From positions 4,600,775-4,664,774 of the forward strand of contig OZ014418.1 of the NCBI GenBank assembly GCA_963965975.1: a DNA stretch of 64,000 bases, written 5' to 3'. The notes below the pieces were generated by a model that searched no databases, was not told the DNA's origin, and saw only the letters and a program-made list of their open reading frames with translations. Made by a program: the position numbers and the translations under genes. Shown here one piece after another: positions 24,726-37,500 of the stretch (position 1 is its first letter; the number at the start of each line of letters is the position of its first letter). The stretch comes from Xestospongia bergquistia. Lineage: Eukaryota > Porifera > Demospongiae > Haplosclerida > Petrosiidae.

Positions 24726-26665
24726 GTTTAAAGGACTCTATGGGACTAAAGAAATTAACTGCTATTAACAGTTTAGTAAGTTGGTTTGGATTAACACTCT
24801 AAAGTCTTTAATTTAAAGACTTTAGAAGGTTTAAACTATTGAGTAAAGTTTATAAAGTAAACTGCACAGTCTAAAGGACTCTATAAGACTAAAGAAATAA
24901 ACTGCTATTAACAGTTTAGTAAGTTGGTTTGCATTAACCCTCTAAAGTCTTTAATTTAAAAACTTTAGAAGGTTGAGACTATTGAGTGAAGTTTTTAAAG
25001 TAAACAAATAGGTCTAAAGGACTCTATGGGACTAACTAAATTAACTGCTATTAACAGTTTAGTAAGTTGGTTTGCATTAACGCTCTAAGGTCTTTAATTT
25101 AAAGACTTTAGAAGGTTTAAGCTATTGAGTAAAGTTTATAAGGTAGATTGCTAAGTTTAAAGGACTCTATGGGACTGAAGAAATAAACTGCTATTAACAG
25201 TTCAGTAAGTTGGTTTGCATTAACACTCTAAAGTCTTTAATTTAAAGACTTTAGAAGGTTTAAACTATTGAGTAAAGTTTATAAAGTAAACTGCTCAGTC
25301 TAAAGGACTCTATGGGACTAAAGAAATAAACTGCTATTAACAGTTTAGTTAGTTGGTTTGCATTAACCCTCTAACGTCTTTAATTTAAAAACTTTAGAAG
25401 GTTTAGATTATTGAGTGAAGTTTGTAAAGTAAACAGATAGGTCTAAAGAACTCTATGGGAATAACTAAATTAACTGCTATTAACAGTTCAGTAAGTTGGT
25501 TTGAATTAACACTCTAAAGTCTTTAATTTAAAGACTTTAGAAGGTTTAAACTATTGAGTAAAGTTTATAAAGTAAATTGCTCAGTCTAAAGGACTCTATG
25601 GGACTAAAGAAATAAACTGCTATTAACAGTTTAGTAAGTTGGTTTGCATTAACACTCTAAAGTTTTTAATTTAAAGACTTTAGAAGGTTTAGACTATTGG
25701 GTAAAGTTTATAAGGTAGACTGCTAAGTTTAAAGGACTCTATGGGACTAAAGAAATTAACTGCTATTAACAGTTTAGTAAGTTGGTTTGGATTAACACTC
25801 TAAAGTCTTTAATTTAAAGACTTTAGAAGGTTTAAACTATTGAGTAAAGTTTATAAAGTAAACTGCACAGTCTAAAGGACTCTATAAGACTAAAGAAATA
25901 AACTGCTATTAACAGTTTAGTAAGTTGGTTTGCATTAACCCTCTAAAGTCTTTAATTTAAAAACTTTAGAAGGTTGAGACTATTGAGTGAAGTTTTTAAA
26001 GTAAACAAATAGGTCTAAAGGACTCTATGGGACTAACTAAATTAACTGCTATTAACAGTTTAGTAAGTTGGTTTGCATTAACGCTCTAAGGTCTTTAATT
26101 TAAAGACTTTAGAAGGTTTAAGCTATTGAGTAAAGTTTATAAGGTAGATTGCTAAGTTTAAAGGACTCTATGGGACTGAAGAAATAAACTGCTATTAACA
26201 GTTCAGTAAGTTGGTTTGCATTAACACTCTAAAGTCTTTAATTTAAAGACTTTAGAAGGTTTAAACTATTGAGTAAAGTTTATAAAGTAAACTGCTCAGT
26301 CTAAAGGACTCTATGGGACTAAAGAAATAAACTGCTATTAACAGTTTAGTTAGTTGGTTTGCATTAACCCTCTAACGTCTTTAATTTAAAAACTTTAGAA
26401 GGTTTAGATTATTGAGTGAAGTTTGTAAAGTAAACAGATAGGTCTAAAGAACTCTATGGGAATAACTAAATTAACTGCTATTAACAGTTCAGTAAGTTGG
26501 TTTGAATTAACACTCTAAAGTCTTTAATTTAAAGACTTTAGAAGGTTTAAACTATTGAGTAAAGTTTATAAAGTAAATTGCTCAGTCTAAAGGACTCTAT
26601 GGGACTAAAGAAATAAACTGCTATTAACAGTTTAGTAAGTTGGTTTGCATTAACACTCTAAAGTC
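24620..26665 (+). repeat. 7-mer tandem duplication (1,001 bp), apparently identical copies
   Basis: Copy 1 is about 24,620-25,620 and copy 2 about 25,621-26,665. All rare marks recur at exactly +1,001 bp: GTTTTTAATTTAAAG (24,661 and 25,662), GCACAGTC (24,864 and 25,865), CTATAAGAC, CGCTCTAAGG, GGACTGAAG, CTAACGTC, GGGAATAAC and TTTGAATTAAC. I saw no mismatch inside the matched stretch. Copy 2 diverges near 26,665, where CTAAAGTC replaces CTAAAGTTTTT. The absence of differences means either a very recent event or an assembly duplication. Confidence 0.88.
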
Positions 26666-26727
26666 TTTAATTTAAAGACTTTAGAAGGTCTAGACTATTT
26701 GGTAAAGGTTATAAGGTAGACTGCTAA

Positions 26728-28443
26728 GTTTAAAGGACTCTATGGGACTAAAAAAATGAACTGCTATTAACAGTTGAGTAAGTTGGTTTGCATTAACAAT
26801 CTAAAGTCTTTAATTTAAAGACTTTAGAAGGTTTAGACTATTGAGTGAAGTTTATAAAGTAAACTGGTCAGTCTAAAGGACTCCATGAAACTAACTAAAT
26901 AAACTGTTATTACTAGTTTAGTAAGTTTGTTTCCATTAACCCTGTAAAGTCTTTAATTTAAAGACTTTAAAAGGATTAGACTATTGAGTGAAGTTTGTAA
27001 AGTAAACTGATAGGTCTAATGGACTCTATGGGACTAACTAAATAAACTGCTATTAACAGTTCAGTACGTTTGTTTGCATTAACACTATAAAGTCTTTAAT
27101 ATAAAGACTTTAGAAGGTTTAAACTATTGAGTAAAGTTTATAAAGTAAACTGCTCAGTCTAAAGGACTCTATGGGACTAAAGAAGTAAACTGCTATTAAC
27201 AGTTTAGTAAGTTGGTTTGCATTAACACTCTAAAGTCTTTAATTTAAAGACTTTAGAAGGTTTAGACTATTGGGTAAAGTTTATAAGGTAGACTGCTAAG
27301 TTTAAAGGACTCTATGGGACTAAAGAAATGAACTGCTATTAACAGTTCAGTAAGTTTGTTTGCATTAACACTCTAAAGTCTTTAAATAAAAGACTTTAGA
27401 AGGTTTAAACTATTGGGCGAAGTTTATAATGTAAACTGGTCAGTCTAATGGACTCTATGAAACTAACTAAATAAACTGTTATTACTAGTTTAGTAAGTTT
27501 GTTTGCATTAACCATCTAAAGTCTTTAATTTAAAGACCTTAAAAGGATTAGACTATTGAGTGAAGTTTGTAAAGTAAACTGATAGGTCTAAAGGACTCTA
27601 TGGGACTAACTAAATAAACTGCTATTAACAGGTGAGTAAGTTGGTTTGCATTAACACTCTAAAGTCTTTAATATAAAGACTTTAGAAGGTTTAAACTATT
27701 GAGTAAAGTTTATAAAGTAAACTGCTCAGTCTAAAGGACTCTATGGGACTAAAGAAATAAACTGCTATTAACAGTTTAGTAAGTTGGTTTGCATTAACAC
27801 TCTAAAGTCTTTAATTTAAAGACTTTAGAAGGTTTAGACTATTCGGTAAAGTTTATAAGGTAGACTGCAAAGTTTAAAGGACTCTATGGGACTAAAGAAG
27901 TAAACTGCTATTAACAGTTCAGTAAGTTGGTTTGCATTAACACTCTAAAGTCTTTAAATAAAAGACTTTAGAAGGTATAAACTATTGAGCGAAGTTGATA
28001 AAGTAAACTGGTCAGTCTAAAGGACTCTATGAAACTAACTAAATAAACTATTATTACCAGTTTAGTAAGTTTGGTTGCATTAACCCTCTAAAGTCTTTAA
28101 TTTAAAGACTTTAAAAGGATTAGACTATTGAGTGAAGTTTGTAAAGTAAACTCATAGGTCTAAAGGACTCTATGGGACTAACTAAATAAACTGCTATTAA
28201 CAGGTCAGTAAGTTGGTTTGCATTAACACTCTAAAGTCTTTAATATAAAGACTTTAGAAGGTTTAAACTATTGAGTAAAGTTTATAGAGCAAACTGCACA
28301 GTCTAGAGGACTCTATGGGACTAAAGAACTAAACTGCTATTAACAGTTTAGTAAGTTAGTTTGCATTAACCCTCTAAAGTCTTTAATTTAAAGACTTTAG
28401 AAGGTTTGGATTATTGAGTGAAGTTTGTAAAGTAAACTGATAG
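26728..28443 (+). repeat. G-C-A'-B 4-mer higher-order units (3 copies, 572 bp)
   Basis: G starts at 26,728, 27,300 and 27,872, each followed by C, A' and B at 143-bp steps (for example C 26,871, A' 27,014, B 27,157). With the two copies at 23.6-24.7 kb, these five units look like one ancestral 4-mer array split by the 7-mer duplication. The array ends at 28,443, where an A monomer takes the place of G. Confidence 0.82.
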
Positions 28444-31400
28444 GTCTATAGGACTCTATGGGACTAACTAAATTAACTGCTATTAACAGTTTAGTAAGTT
28501 GGTTTGCATTAACACTCTAAAGTCTTAATTTAAAGACTTTAGAAGGTTTAAACTATTGAGTAAAGTTTATAAAGTAAACTACTCAGTCTAAAGGACTCTA
28601 TGGGACTAAAGAAATAAATTGCTATTAACAGTTTAGACAGTTGCTTTGCATTAACACTCTAAAGTCTTTAATTTAAAGACTTTAGAAGGTTTAAACTATT
28701 GAGTAAAGTTTATAAAGTAAACTGCTCAGTCTACAGGACTCTATGGGACTAAAGAAATAAACTGCTATTAACAGTTTAGTGAGTTGGTTTGCATTAACAC
28801 TCTAAAGTCTTTAATTTAAAGACTTTTGAAAGTTTAGATTTTGAGTAAAGTTTATAAAGTAAACTGCTCAATCTAAAGGACTCTATGGGACTAAAGAAAT
28901 AAACTGCTATTAAAAGTTCAGTAAGTTTGTTTATATTAACAGTCCAAAGTCTTTAAATTAAAGAGTTTTGAATGTTTAGACTATTGAGTGAAGTTTATAA
29001 AGTGAACTGGTCAGTCTAAAGGACTCTATGAAACTAACTAAATAAACTGTTATTACTAGTTTAGTAAGTTGGTTTGCATTAACCCTCTAAAGTCTTTAAT
29101 TTAAAGACTTTAGAAGGATTAGACTATTGAGTGAAGTTTGTAAAGTAAACTGATAGGTCTAAAGGACTCTATGGGACTAACTAAATAAACTGCTATTAAC
29201 AGGTCAGTAAGTTGGTTTGCATTAACACTCTAAAGTCTTTAATATAAAGACTTTAGAAGGTTTAAACTATTGAGTAAAGTTTATAAAGTAAACTACTCAG
29301 TCTAAAGGACTCTATGGGACTAAGTAAATAAACTGCTATTAACAGTTTAGTAAGTTAGTTTGCATTAACACTCTAAAGTCTTTAATTAAAAGACTTTAGA
29401 AGGTTTAGACTATTGAGTGAAGTTTGTAAGTAAACAGATAGGTCTAAAGGACTCTATGGGACTAACTAAATTAACTGCTATTAACAGTTTAGTAAGTTGG
29501 TTTGCATTAACGCTCTAAAGTCTTTAATTTAAAGACTTTAGAAGGTTTAAACTATTGAGTAAATTTTATAAAGTAAACTGCTCAGTCTAAAGGACTCTAT
29601 GGGACTAAAGAAATGAACTGCTATAAACAGTTCAGTGAGTTTGTTTGCATTAACACTCGAAAGTTTTTAAATAAAAGACTTTAGAAGGTTTAGACTATTG
29701 AGCGAAGTTTATAAAGTAAACTGGTCAGTCTAAAGGACTCTATGAAACTAACTAAATAAACTGCTATTGACAGTTTAGTAAGTTTGTTTGCATTAACGCA
29801 CTAAGGTATTTAATTTAAAGACTTTAGAAGGTTTAGACTATTGAGTAAAGATTATAAAGTAAACTGCTCAGTCTAAAGGACTCTATGGGACTAAAGAAAT
29901 GAACTGCTATTAACAGTTTAGTAAGTTGGTTTGCATTAACCCTCTAAAGTCTTTAATTTAAAGACTTTAGAAGATTTAGACTATTGAGTAAAGTTTGTAA
30001 AGTAAACTGATAGGTCTAAAGGACTCTATGGGACTAACTAAATTAACTGCTATTAACAGTTTAGTAAGTTCGTTTACATTAATACTCTTAAGTCTTTAAT
30101 TTTAAGACTTTAGAAGGTTTAAACTATTGAGTAAAGTTTATAAAGTAAACTGCTCAGTCTAAAGGACTCTAAGGGACTAAAGAAATAAACTGCTATTAAC
30201 AGTTTAGTAAGTTGGTTTACATTAACTCTCTAAAGTCTTTAATTTAAAGACTTTAGAAGGTTTAGGCTATTGTGTAAAGTTTATAAGGTAGACTGCTAAG
30301 TTTAAAGGACTCTATGGGACTAAAGAAATGAACAGCTATTAACAGTTCAGTAAGTTGGTTTGCGTTAACACTCTAAAGTCTTTAAATTAAAGACTTTAGA
30401 AGGTTTAGACTATTGACCGAAGTTTATAAATTAAACTGGTCAGTCTAAAGGACTCTATGAAACTAACAAAATAAACTGTTATTGACAGTTTAGTAAGTTC
30501 GTTTGCATTAACACTCTAATGTCTTTAATTTAAAGACTTTAGAAGGTTTAGACTATTGAGTAAAGTTTATAAAGTAAACTGCTCAGTGTAAAGGACTCTA
30601 TGGGACTAAAGAAATAAACTGCTATTAACACTTTAGTAAGTTGGTTTGCATTAACCCTCTAAAGTCTTTAATTTAAAGTCTTTAGAATGTTTAGAATATT
30701 GAGTGTAGTTTGTAATGTAAACTAATAGGTCTAAAGGACTCTATGGGACTAACTAAATTAACTGCTATTAACAGTTTAGTAAGTTGGTTTGCATTAACAC
30801 CCTAAAGTCTTTAATTTAAAGACTTTAGAAGGTTTAAACTATTGAGTAAAGTTTATAAAGTAAACTGCTCAGTTTAAAGGATTCTATGGGACTAAGGAAA
30901 TAAACTGCTATTAACAGTTTAGTAAGCTTGTTTGCATTAACACTCTAAAGTCTTTAATTTAAAGACTTTAGAAGGTTTAAACTATTGACTAAAGTTTATA
31001 AAGTAAACTACTCAGTCTAAAGGACTCTCTGGGACTAAAGAAATAAACTGCTATTAACAGTTCAGTAAGTTGGTTTTTATTAACACTCTAAACTCTTTAA
31101 TTTAAAGACTTTAGAACGTTGAAACTATAGATTAAAGTTTATAAAGTAAACTGCTCAGTCTAAAGGACTCTATGGGTCTAACGAAATAAACTGCTATTAA
31201 CAGTTTAGTAAGTTGGTTTGCATTAACCCTCTAAAGTCTTTAATTTAAAGACTTTTTAAGGATTAGACTATTGAGTGAAGTTTGTAATGTAAACTGATAG
31301 GTCTGAAGGACTCTATGGGACAAACTAAATAAACTGCTATTAACAGTTCAGTAAGTTGGTTTGCATTAACACTCTAAAGTCTTTAATATAAAGACTTTAG

Positions 31401-34400
31401 AAGGTTTAAACTATTGAGTAAAGTTTATAAAGTAAACTGCTCAGTCTAAAGGACTCTCTGGAACTAAAGAAATAAACTGGTATTAAAAGTTCAGTAACTT
31501 GGTTTATATTAACAGTAAAAAGTCTTTAAATTAAAGAGTTTTGAATGTTTAGACTATTGAGTGAAGTTTATAAAGTAAACTGGTCAGTCTAAAGGACTCT
31601 ATGAAACTAACTAAATAAACTGTTGTTAACAGTTTAGTAAGTTGGTTTGCATTAACAATCAAAAGTCTTTAAATTGAAGACTTTAGAAGGTTTAGACTAT
31701 TGAGTGAAGTTTCTAAAGTAAAATGATAGGTCTAAAGGACTCTATGGGACTAACTAAATAAACCATTATTAACAGTTTAGTAAGTTAGTTTGTGATAACA
31801 CTCTAAAATCTTTAATTTAAAGACTTTAGAAGGCTTAGACTGTTGAGTAAAGTTTATAAAGTAAACTGCTCAGTCTAAAGGACTCTATGGGACTAAAGAA
31901 ATAAACTGCTATTAACAGTTTAGTAAATTGGTTTGCATTAACCCTCTAAAGTCTTTAATTTAAAGTCTTTAGAATGTTTAGACCATTGAGTGAAGTTTGT
32001 AAAGTAAACTGATTGGTCTAAAGAAATTTATGGGACTAACTAAATTAACTGCTATTAACAGTTTAGTAAGTTGGGTTGTATTAACACTCTAAAGTCTTTA
32101 ATTTAAAGACTTTAGAAGGTTTAAACTATTGAGTAAAGTTTATAAAGTAAACTGCTCAGTCTAAAGGACTCTATGGGACTAAAGAAATAAACTACTATTA
32201 ACAGTTTGGTAAGTTGGTTTGCATTAACACTCTAAAGTCTTTAATTTAAAGAATTTAGAACGTTTAGACTATTAGGTAAAGTTTATAAGGTAGACAGCTA
32301 AGTTTAAAGGACTCTATGGGACTGAAGAAGTGAATTGCTATTAACAGTTCAGTAAGTTTGTTTGCATTAACACTCTAAAGTCTTTAAATAAAAGACTTTA
32401 GAAGGTTTAGACTATTGAGCGAAGTTCATAAAGTAAACTGATCAGTCTAAAGGACTCTATGAAACTAACTAAATAAACTGCTATTAACAGTTTAGTAATT
32501 TATTTTGCATTAACGCTCTAAAGTCTTTAATTTAAAGACTTTAGAAGATTTAGACTATTGAGTAAAGTTTATAAGGTAAACTGCTCAGTCTAAAGGACTC
32601 TATGGGACTAAGGAAATAAACTGCTATTAACAGTTTAGTAAGTTGGTTTGCCTTTATCCTCTAAAGTCTTTAATTTAAAGACTTTAGAAGACTTAGACTA
32701 ATGAGTGAAGTTTGTAAAGTAAACTGATAGGTCTAAAGGACTCTATGTGACTTACTAAATTAACTGCTATTAAAAGTTTAGTAAGTTCGTTTGCATTAAT
32801 ACTCTAAAGTCTTTGATTTAAAGACTTTAGAAGGTTTAAACTATTGAGTAAAGTTTATAAACTAAACTGCTCAATCTAAAGGACTCTATGGGACTAAAGA
32901 AATAAACTGCTATTAACAGTTTAGTAAGTTGGTTTGCATTAACCCTCTAAAGTCTTTAATTTAAAGTCCTTAGAATGTTTAGACTATTGAGTGTAGTTTG
33001 TAATTTAAACTGATAGGTCTAAAGGACTCTATGGGACTAACTAAATTAACTGCTATTAACAGTTTAGTAAGTTGGTTTGCATTAACACTATAAAGTTTTT
33101 AATTTAAAGAATTTAGAAGGTTTAAACTATTGAGTAAAGTTTATAAAGTAAACTGCTCAGTCTAAAGGACTCTATGGGACTAAAGAAATAAACTGCTATT
33201 AACAGTTTAGTAAGTTGGTTTGCATTAATCCTCTAAAGTCTTTAATTTAAAGACTTTAGAAGATTTAGACTATTGAGTGAAGTTTGTAAGGTAAACTGAT
33301 AGGTCTAAAGAAATCTATGGGACTAACTAAATTAACGGCTATTAACAGTTTGTTAAGTTGGTTTGCATTAACACTCTAAAGTCTTTAATTTAAAGACTTT
33401 AGAAGGTTTAAACTATTGAGTAAAGTTTATAAAGTAAACTGCTCAGTCTAAAGGACTCTATGGGACTAAGGAAATAAACTATTATTAACAGTTTAGTAAG
33501 TTGGTTTGCATTAACCATCTAAAGTCTTTCATTTAAAGACTTTTGAAAGTTTAGATTTTGAGTAAAGTTTATAAAGTAAACTGCTCAATATAAAGGACTC
33601 TATGGGACTAAAGAAATAAACTGCTATTAAAAGTTCAGTAAGTTGGTTTATACTAACAGTCAAAAGTCTTTAAATTAAAGAGTTTTGAATGTTTAGACTA
33701 TTGAGTGAAGTTTATAAAGTAACCTGGTCAGTCTAAAGGACTCTATTAAACTAACTAAATAAATTGTTATTACTAGTTTAGTAAGTTGGTTTGCATTAAC
33801 CATCTAAAGTCTTTACTTTAAAGACTTTAGAAGGTTTAGACTATTGAGTGAAGTTTGTAAAGTAAACTGATAGGTCTAAAGGACTCTATGGGACTAACTA
33901 AATAAACTGCTATTAACAGTTCAGTAAGTTGGATTGCATTAACACTCTAAAGTCTTTAATATATAGACTTTAGAAGGTTCAAACTATTGATTAAAGTTTA
34001 TAAAGTAAACTACACAGTCTAAAGGACTCTATGGGACTAAAGAAATAAACTACTATTAACAGTTTAGTAAGTTTGTTTGCATTAACACTCTAAAGTCTTT
34101 AATTTAAAGACTTTACAAGGTTTAGACTATTGATTAAAGTTTATAAAGTAAACTGCTCAGTTAAAGGACTCTGTGGGACTAAAGAAACCAACTGCTATTA
34201 ACAGTTTAGTAAGTTGGTTTGCATTAACTCTCTAAAGTCTTTAATTTAAAGACTTTATAAGGTTTAGAGTATTGAGTGAAGTTTATAAAGTAAACAGCTC
34301 AGTCTAAAGGGCTCTATGAAACTAAATAAATAAACTGCTGTGAACAGTTTAGTCAGTTGGTTTGCATTAACACACTAAAGTCTTTAATTTAAAGACTTTA

Positions 34401-34548
34401 GAAGGTTTAGACTATTGAGTAAATTTCATAAAGTAAACTGCTCAGTCTAAAGGACTCAATGGGACTAAAGAAATAAACTGCTATTAACATTTTAGTACGT
34501 TGGTTTGCATTAGCCCTCTAAAGTCTTTAATTTAAAGACTTTAGAAGG

Positions 34549-37500
34549 CTTAGACTATTTAGTGAACTTTGTAAAGTAAACTGATAGGTCTAAAGGAATC
34601 TATGGGCTAACTAAATTAACTGCTATTAACAGTTTAGTAAGTTAAATTGCATTAACACTCAAAAGTCTTTAATTTATAGACTTTAGAAGGTTTAAACTAT
34701 TGAGTAAAGTTTATAAAGTAGACTGCTCAGTCGAAACGACTCTATGGGACTAAAGAAATAAACAGCTATTAACATTTCAGTAAGATGGTTTGCATTAACA
34801 CTTTAAACTCTTTACTTTAAAGACTTTAGAAGGTTTAGACTATTGGGTAAAGTTTATTAGGTAGACTGCTAAGTTTAAAGGACTCTATGGGACTAAAGAA
34901 ATGAACTGCTATTAACAGTTCAGTAAGTTGGTTTGCATTAACACTCTAAAGTCTTTAAATTAAAGACTTTAGAAGGTTTAGACTATTGTGCGAAGTTTCT
35001 AAAGTAAACTGGTCGGTCTAAAGGACTCTATGAAACTAACTAAATAAACTGCTATTAACAGTTTAGTAAGTTCATTTGCATTAACACTCTAAAGTCTTTA
35101 ATTTAAAGACTTTAGAAGGTTTAGAGTATTGAATGAAGTTTATAAAGTAAACTGCTCAGTCGAAAGGACTCTATGGGACTAAAGAAATAAACTGCTATGA
35201 ACAGTTTAGTAAGTTTGTTTGCATTAACGCTCTAAAGTCTTTAATTTAAAGACTTTAGAAGGTTTGGAGTATTGAGTGAAGTTTATAAAGTAAACAGCTC
35301 AGTCTAAAGGGCTCTATGAAACTAAATAAATAAACTGCTGTTAACAGTTTAGTAAGTTGGTTTGCATTAACGCTCAAAGTCTTTAAATTAAAGACTCTAT
35401 AACGTTTAGACTATTGAGTGAAGTTTGTAAAGTAAACTGATAGGTCTAAAGGACTCTATGGGACTAACTAAATAAACTATTATTAACAGTTTAGTAAGTT
35501 GTTTTGTGATAACACTCTAAAGTCTTTTATTTAAAGACTTTAGAAGGTTTAGATTATTGAGTAAATTTTATAAAATAAACTGCTCAGTCTAAAGACTCTA
35601 TGGGACTAAAGAAATCAACTGCTATTAACAGTTTAGTAAGTTGTTTTGCATTAACCCTCTAAAGTCTTTAATTTAAAGTCTTTAGAAGGTTTAGACTATT
35701 GAGTGAAGTTTGTAAAGTAAACTGATAGGTCTAAAGGACTCTATGGGACTAACTAAATTAACTGTTATTAACAGTTTAGTAAGTTGGTTTGCATTAACAC
35801 TCTAAAGTCTTTAATTTAAAGACTTTAGAAGGTTTAAACTATTGAGTAAAGTTTATAAAGTAAACTGCTCAGTCTAAAGGACTCTATGGGACTAAAGAAA
35901 TAAACAGCTATTAACAGTTTAGTAAGTTGGTTTGCATTAAGCCTCTAAAGTCTTTAATTTAAAGACTTTAGAAGGTTTAGACTATTGAGTGAAGTTTTTT
36001 AAAGTAAACTGATAGGTCTAAAGGACTCTATGGGACTAACTAATTTAACTGCTATTAACAGTTTAGTAAGTTGGTTTGCATTAACACTCTAAAGTCTTTA
36101 AATTAAAGACTTTAGAACGTTTAAACTATTGAGTAAAGTTTATAAAGTAAACTGCTCAGTCTAAAGGACTCTATGGGACTAAAGAAATAAACTGCTATTA
36201 ACAGTTTAGTAAGTTGGTTTGCATTAACACTCTAAAGTCTTTAATTTAAGGACTTTAGAAGGTTTAGACTATTGGGTAAATTTTGTAAGGTAGACTGCTC
36301 AGTTTAAAGGACTCTATGGGACTAAAGAAATGAACTGCTATTAACAGTTCAGTAAGTTTGTTTGCTTTAACACTCTAAAGTCTTTAAATTAAAGACTTTA
36401 GAAGGTTTAGACTATTGAGCAAAGTTTCTAAAGTAAACTGGTCAGTCTAAAGGACCCTATGAAACTAACTAAATAAACTGTTATTAACAGTTTAGTAAGT
36501 TCGTCTGCATTAACGCTGTAATATCTTTAATTTAAAGACTTTAGAAGGTTTAGACTGTTGAGTAAAGTTTATAAAGTAAACTGCTCAGTGTAAAGGACTT
36601 AATGGGACTAAAGAAATAAACTACTATTAACAGTTTAGTAAGTTTGTTTGCATTAACGCTCTAAAGTCTTTAATTTAACGACTTTAGAAGGTTTAGAGTA
36701 TTGAGTGAAGTTTATAAAGTAAACAGCTCAGTCTAAAGGGCTCTATGAAACTAAATAAATAAACTGCTGTTAACAGTTTAGTGAGTTGGTTTGCATTAAC
36801 ACTCAAAAGTCTTTAAATTAAAGACTCTATAATGTTTGGACTATTGAGTGAAGTTTGTAAAGTAAACTGATAGCTCTAAAGGACTCTATGGGACTAACTA
36901 AATAAACTAGTATTAACAGTTTAGTAAGTTAGTTTGTGACAACACTCTAAAGTGTTTAATTTATAGACTTTAGAAGGTTTAAACTATTGAGTAAAGTTTA
37001 TAAGGTACACTGCTCAGTCGAAACGACTCTATCGGACTAAAGAAATAAACTGCTATTAACAGTTCAGTAAGATGGTTTGCATTAACACTTTAAAGTCTTT
37101 AATTTAAAGACTTTAGAAGGTTTAGACTATTTAGTGAAGTTTGTAAAGTAAACTGATAGGTCTAAAGGAATCTATGGGCTAACTAAATTAACTGCTATTA
37201 ACAGTTTAGTATGTTAGATTGCAATAACACTCTAAAGTCTTTAATTTATAGACTTAGAAGGTTTAAACTATTGAGTAAAGTTTATAAAGTACACTGCTCA
37301 GTCGAAACGACTCTATGGGACTAAAGAAATAAACTGCTATTAACAGTTCAGTAAGGTGGTTTGCATTAACACTTTAAAGTCTTTAATTTAAAGACTTTAG
37401 AAGGTTTAGACTATTGGGTAAAGTTTATTAGGTAGACTGCTAAGTTTAAAAGACTCTATGGGACTAAAGAAATGAACTGCTATTAACAGTTCAGTAAGTT

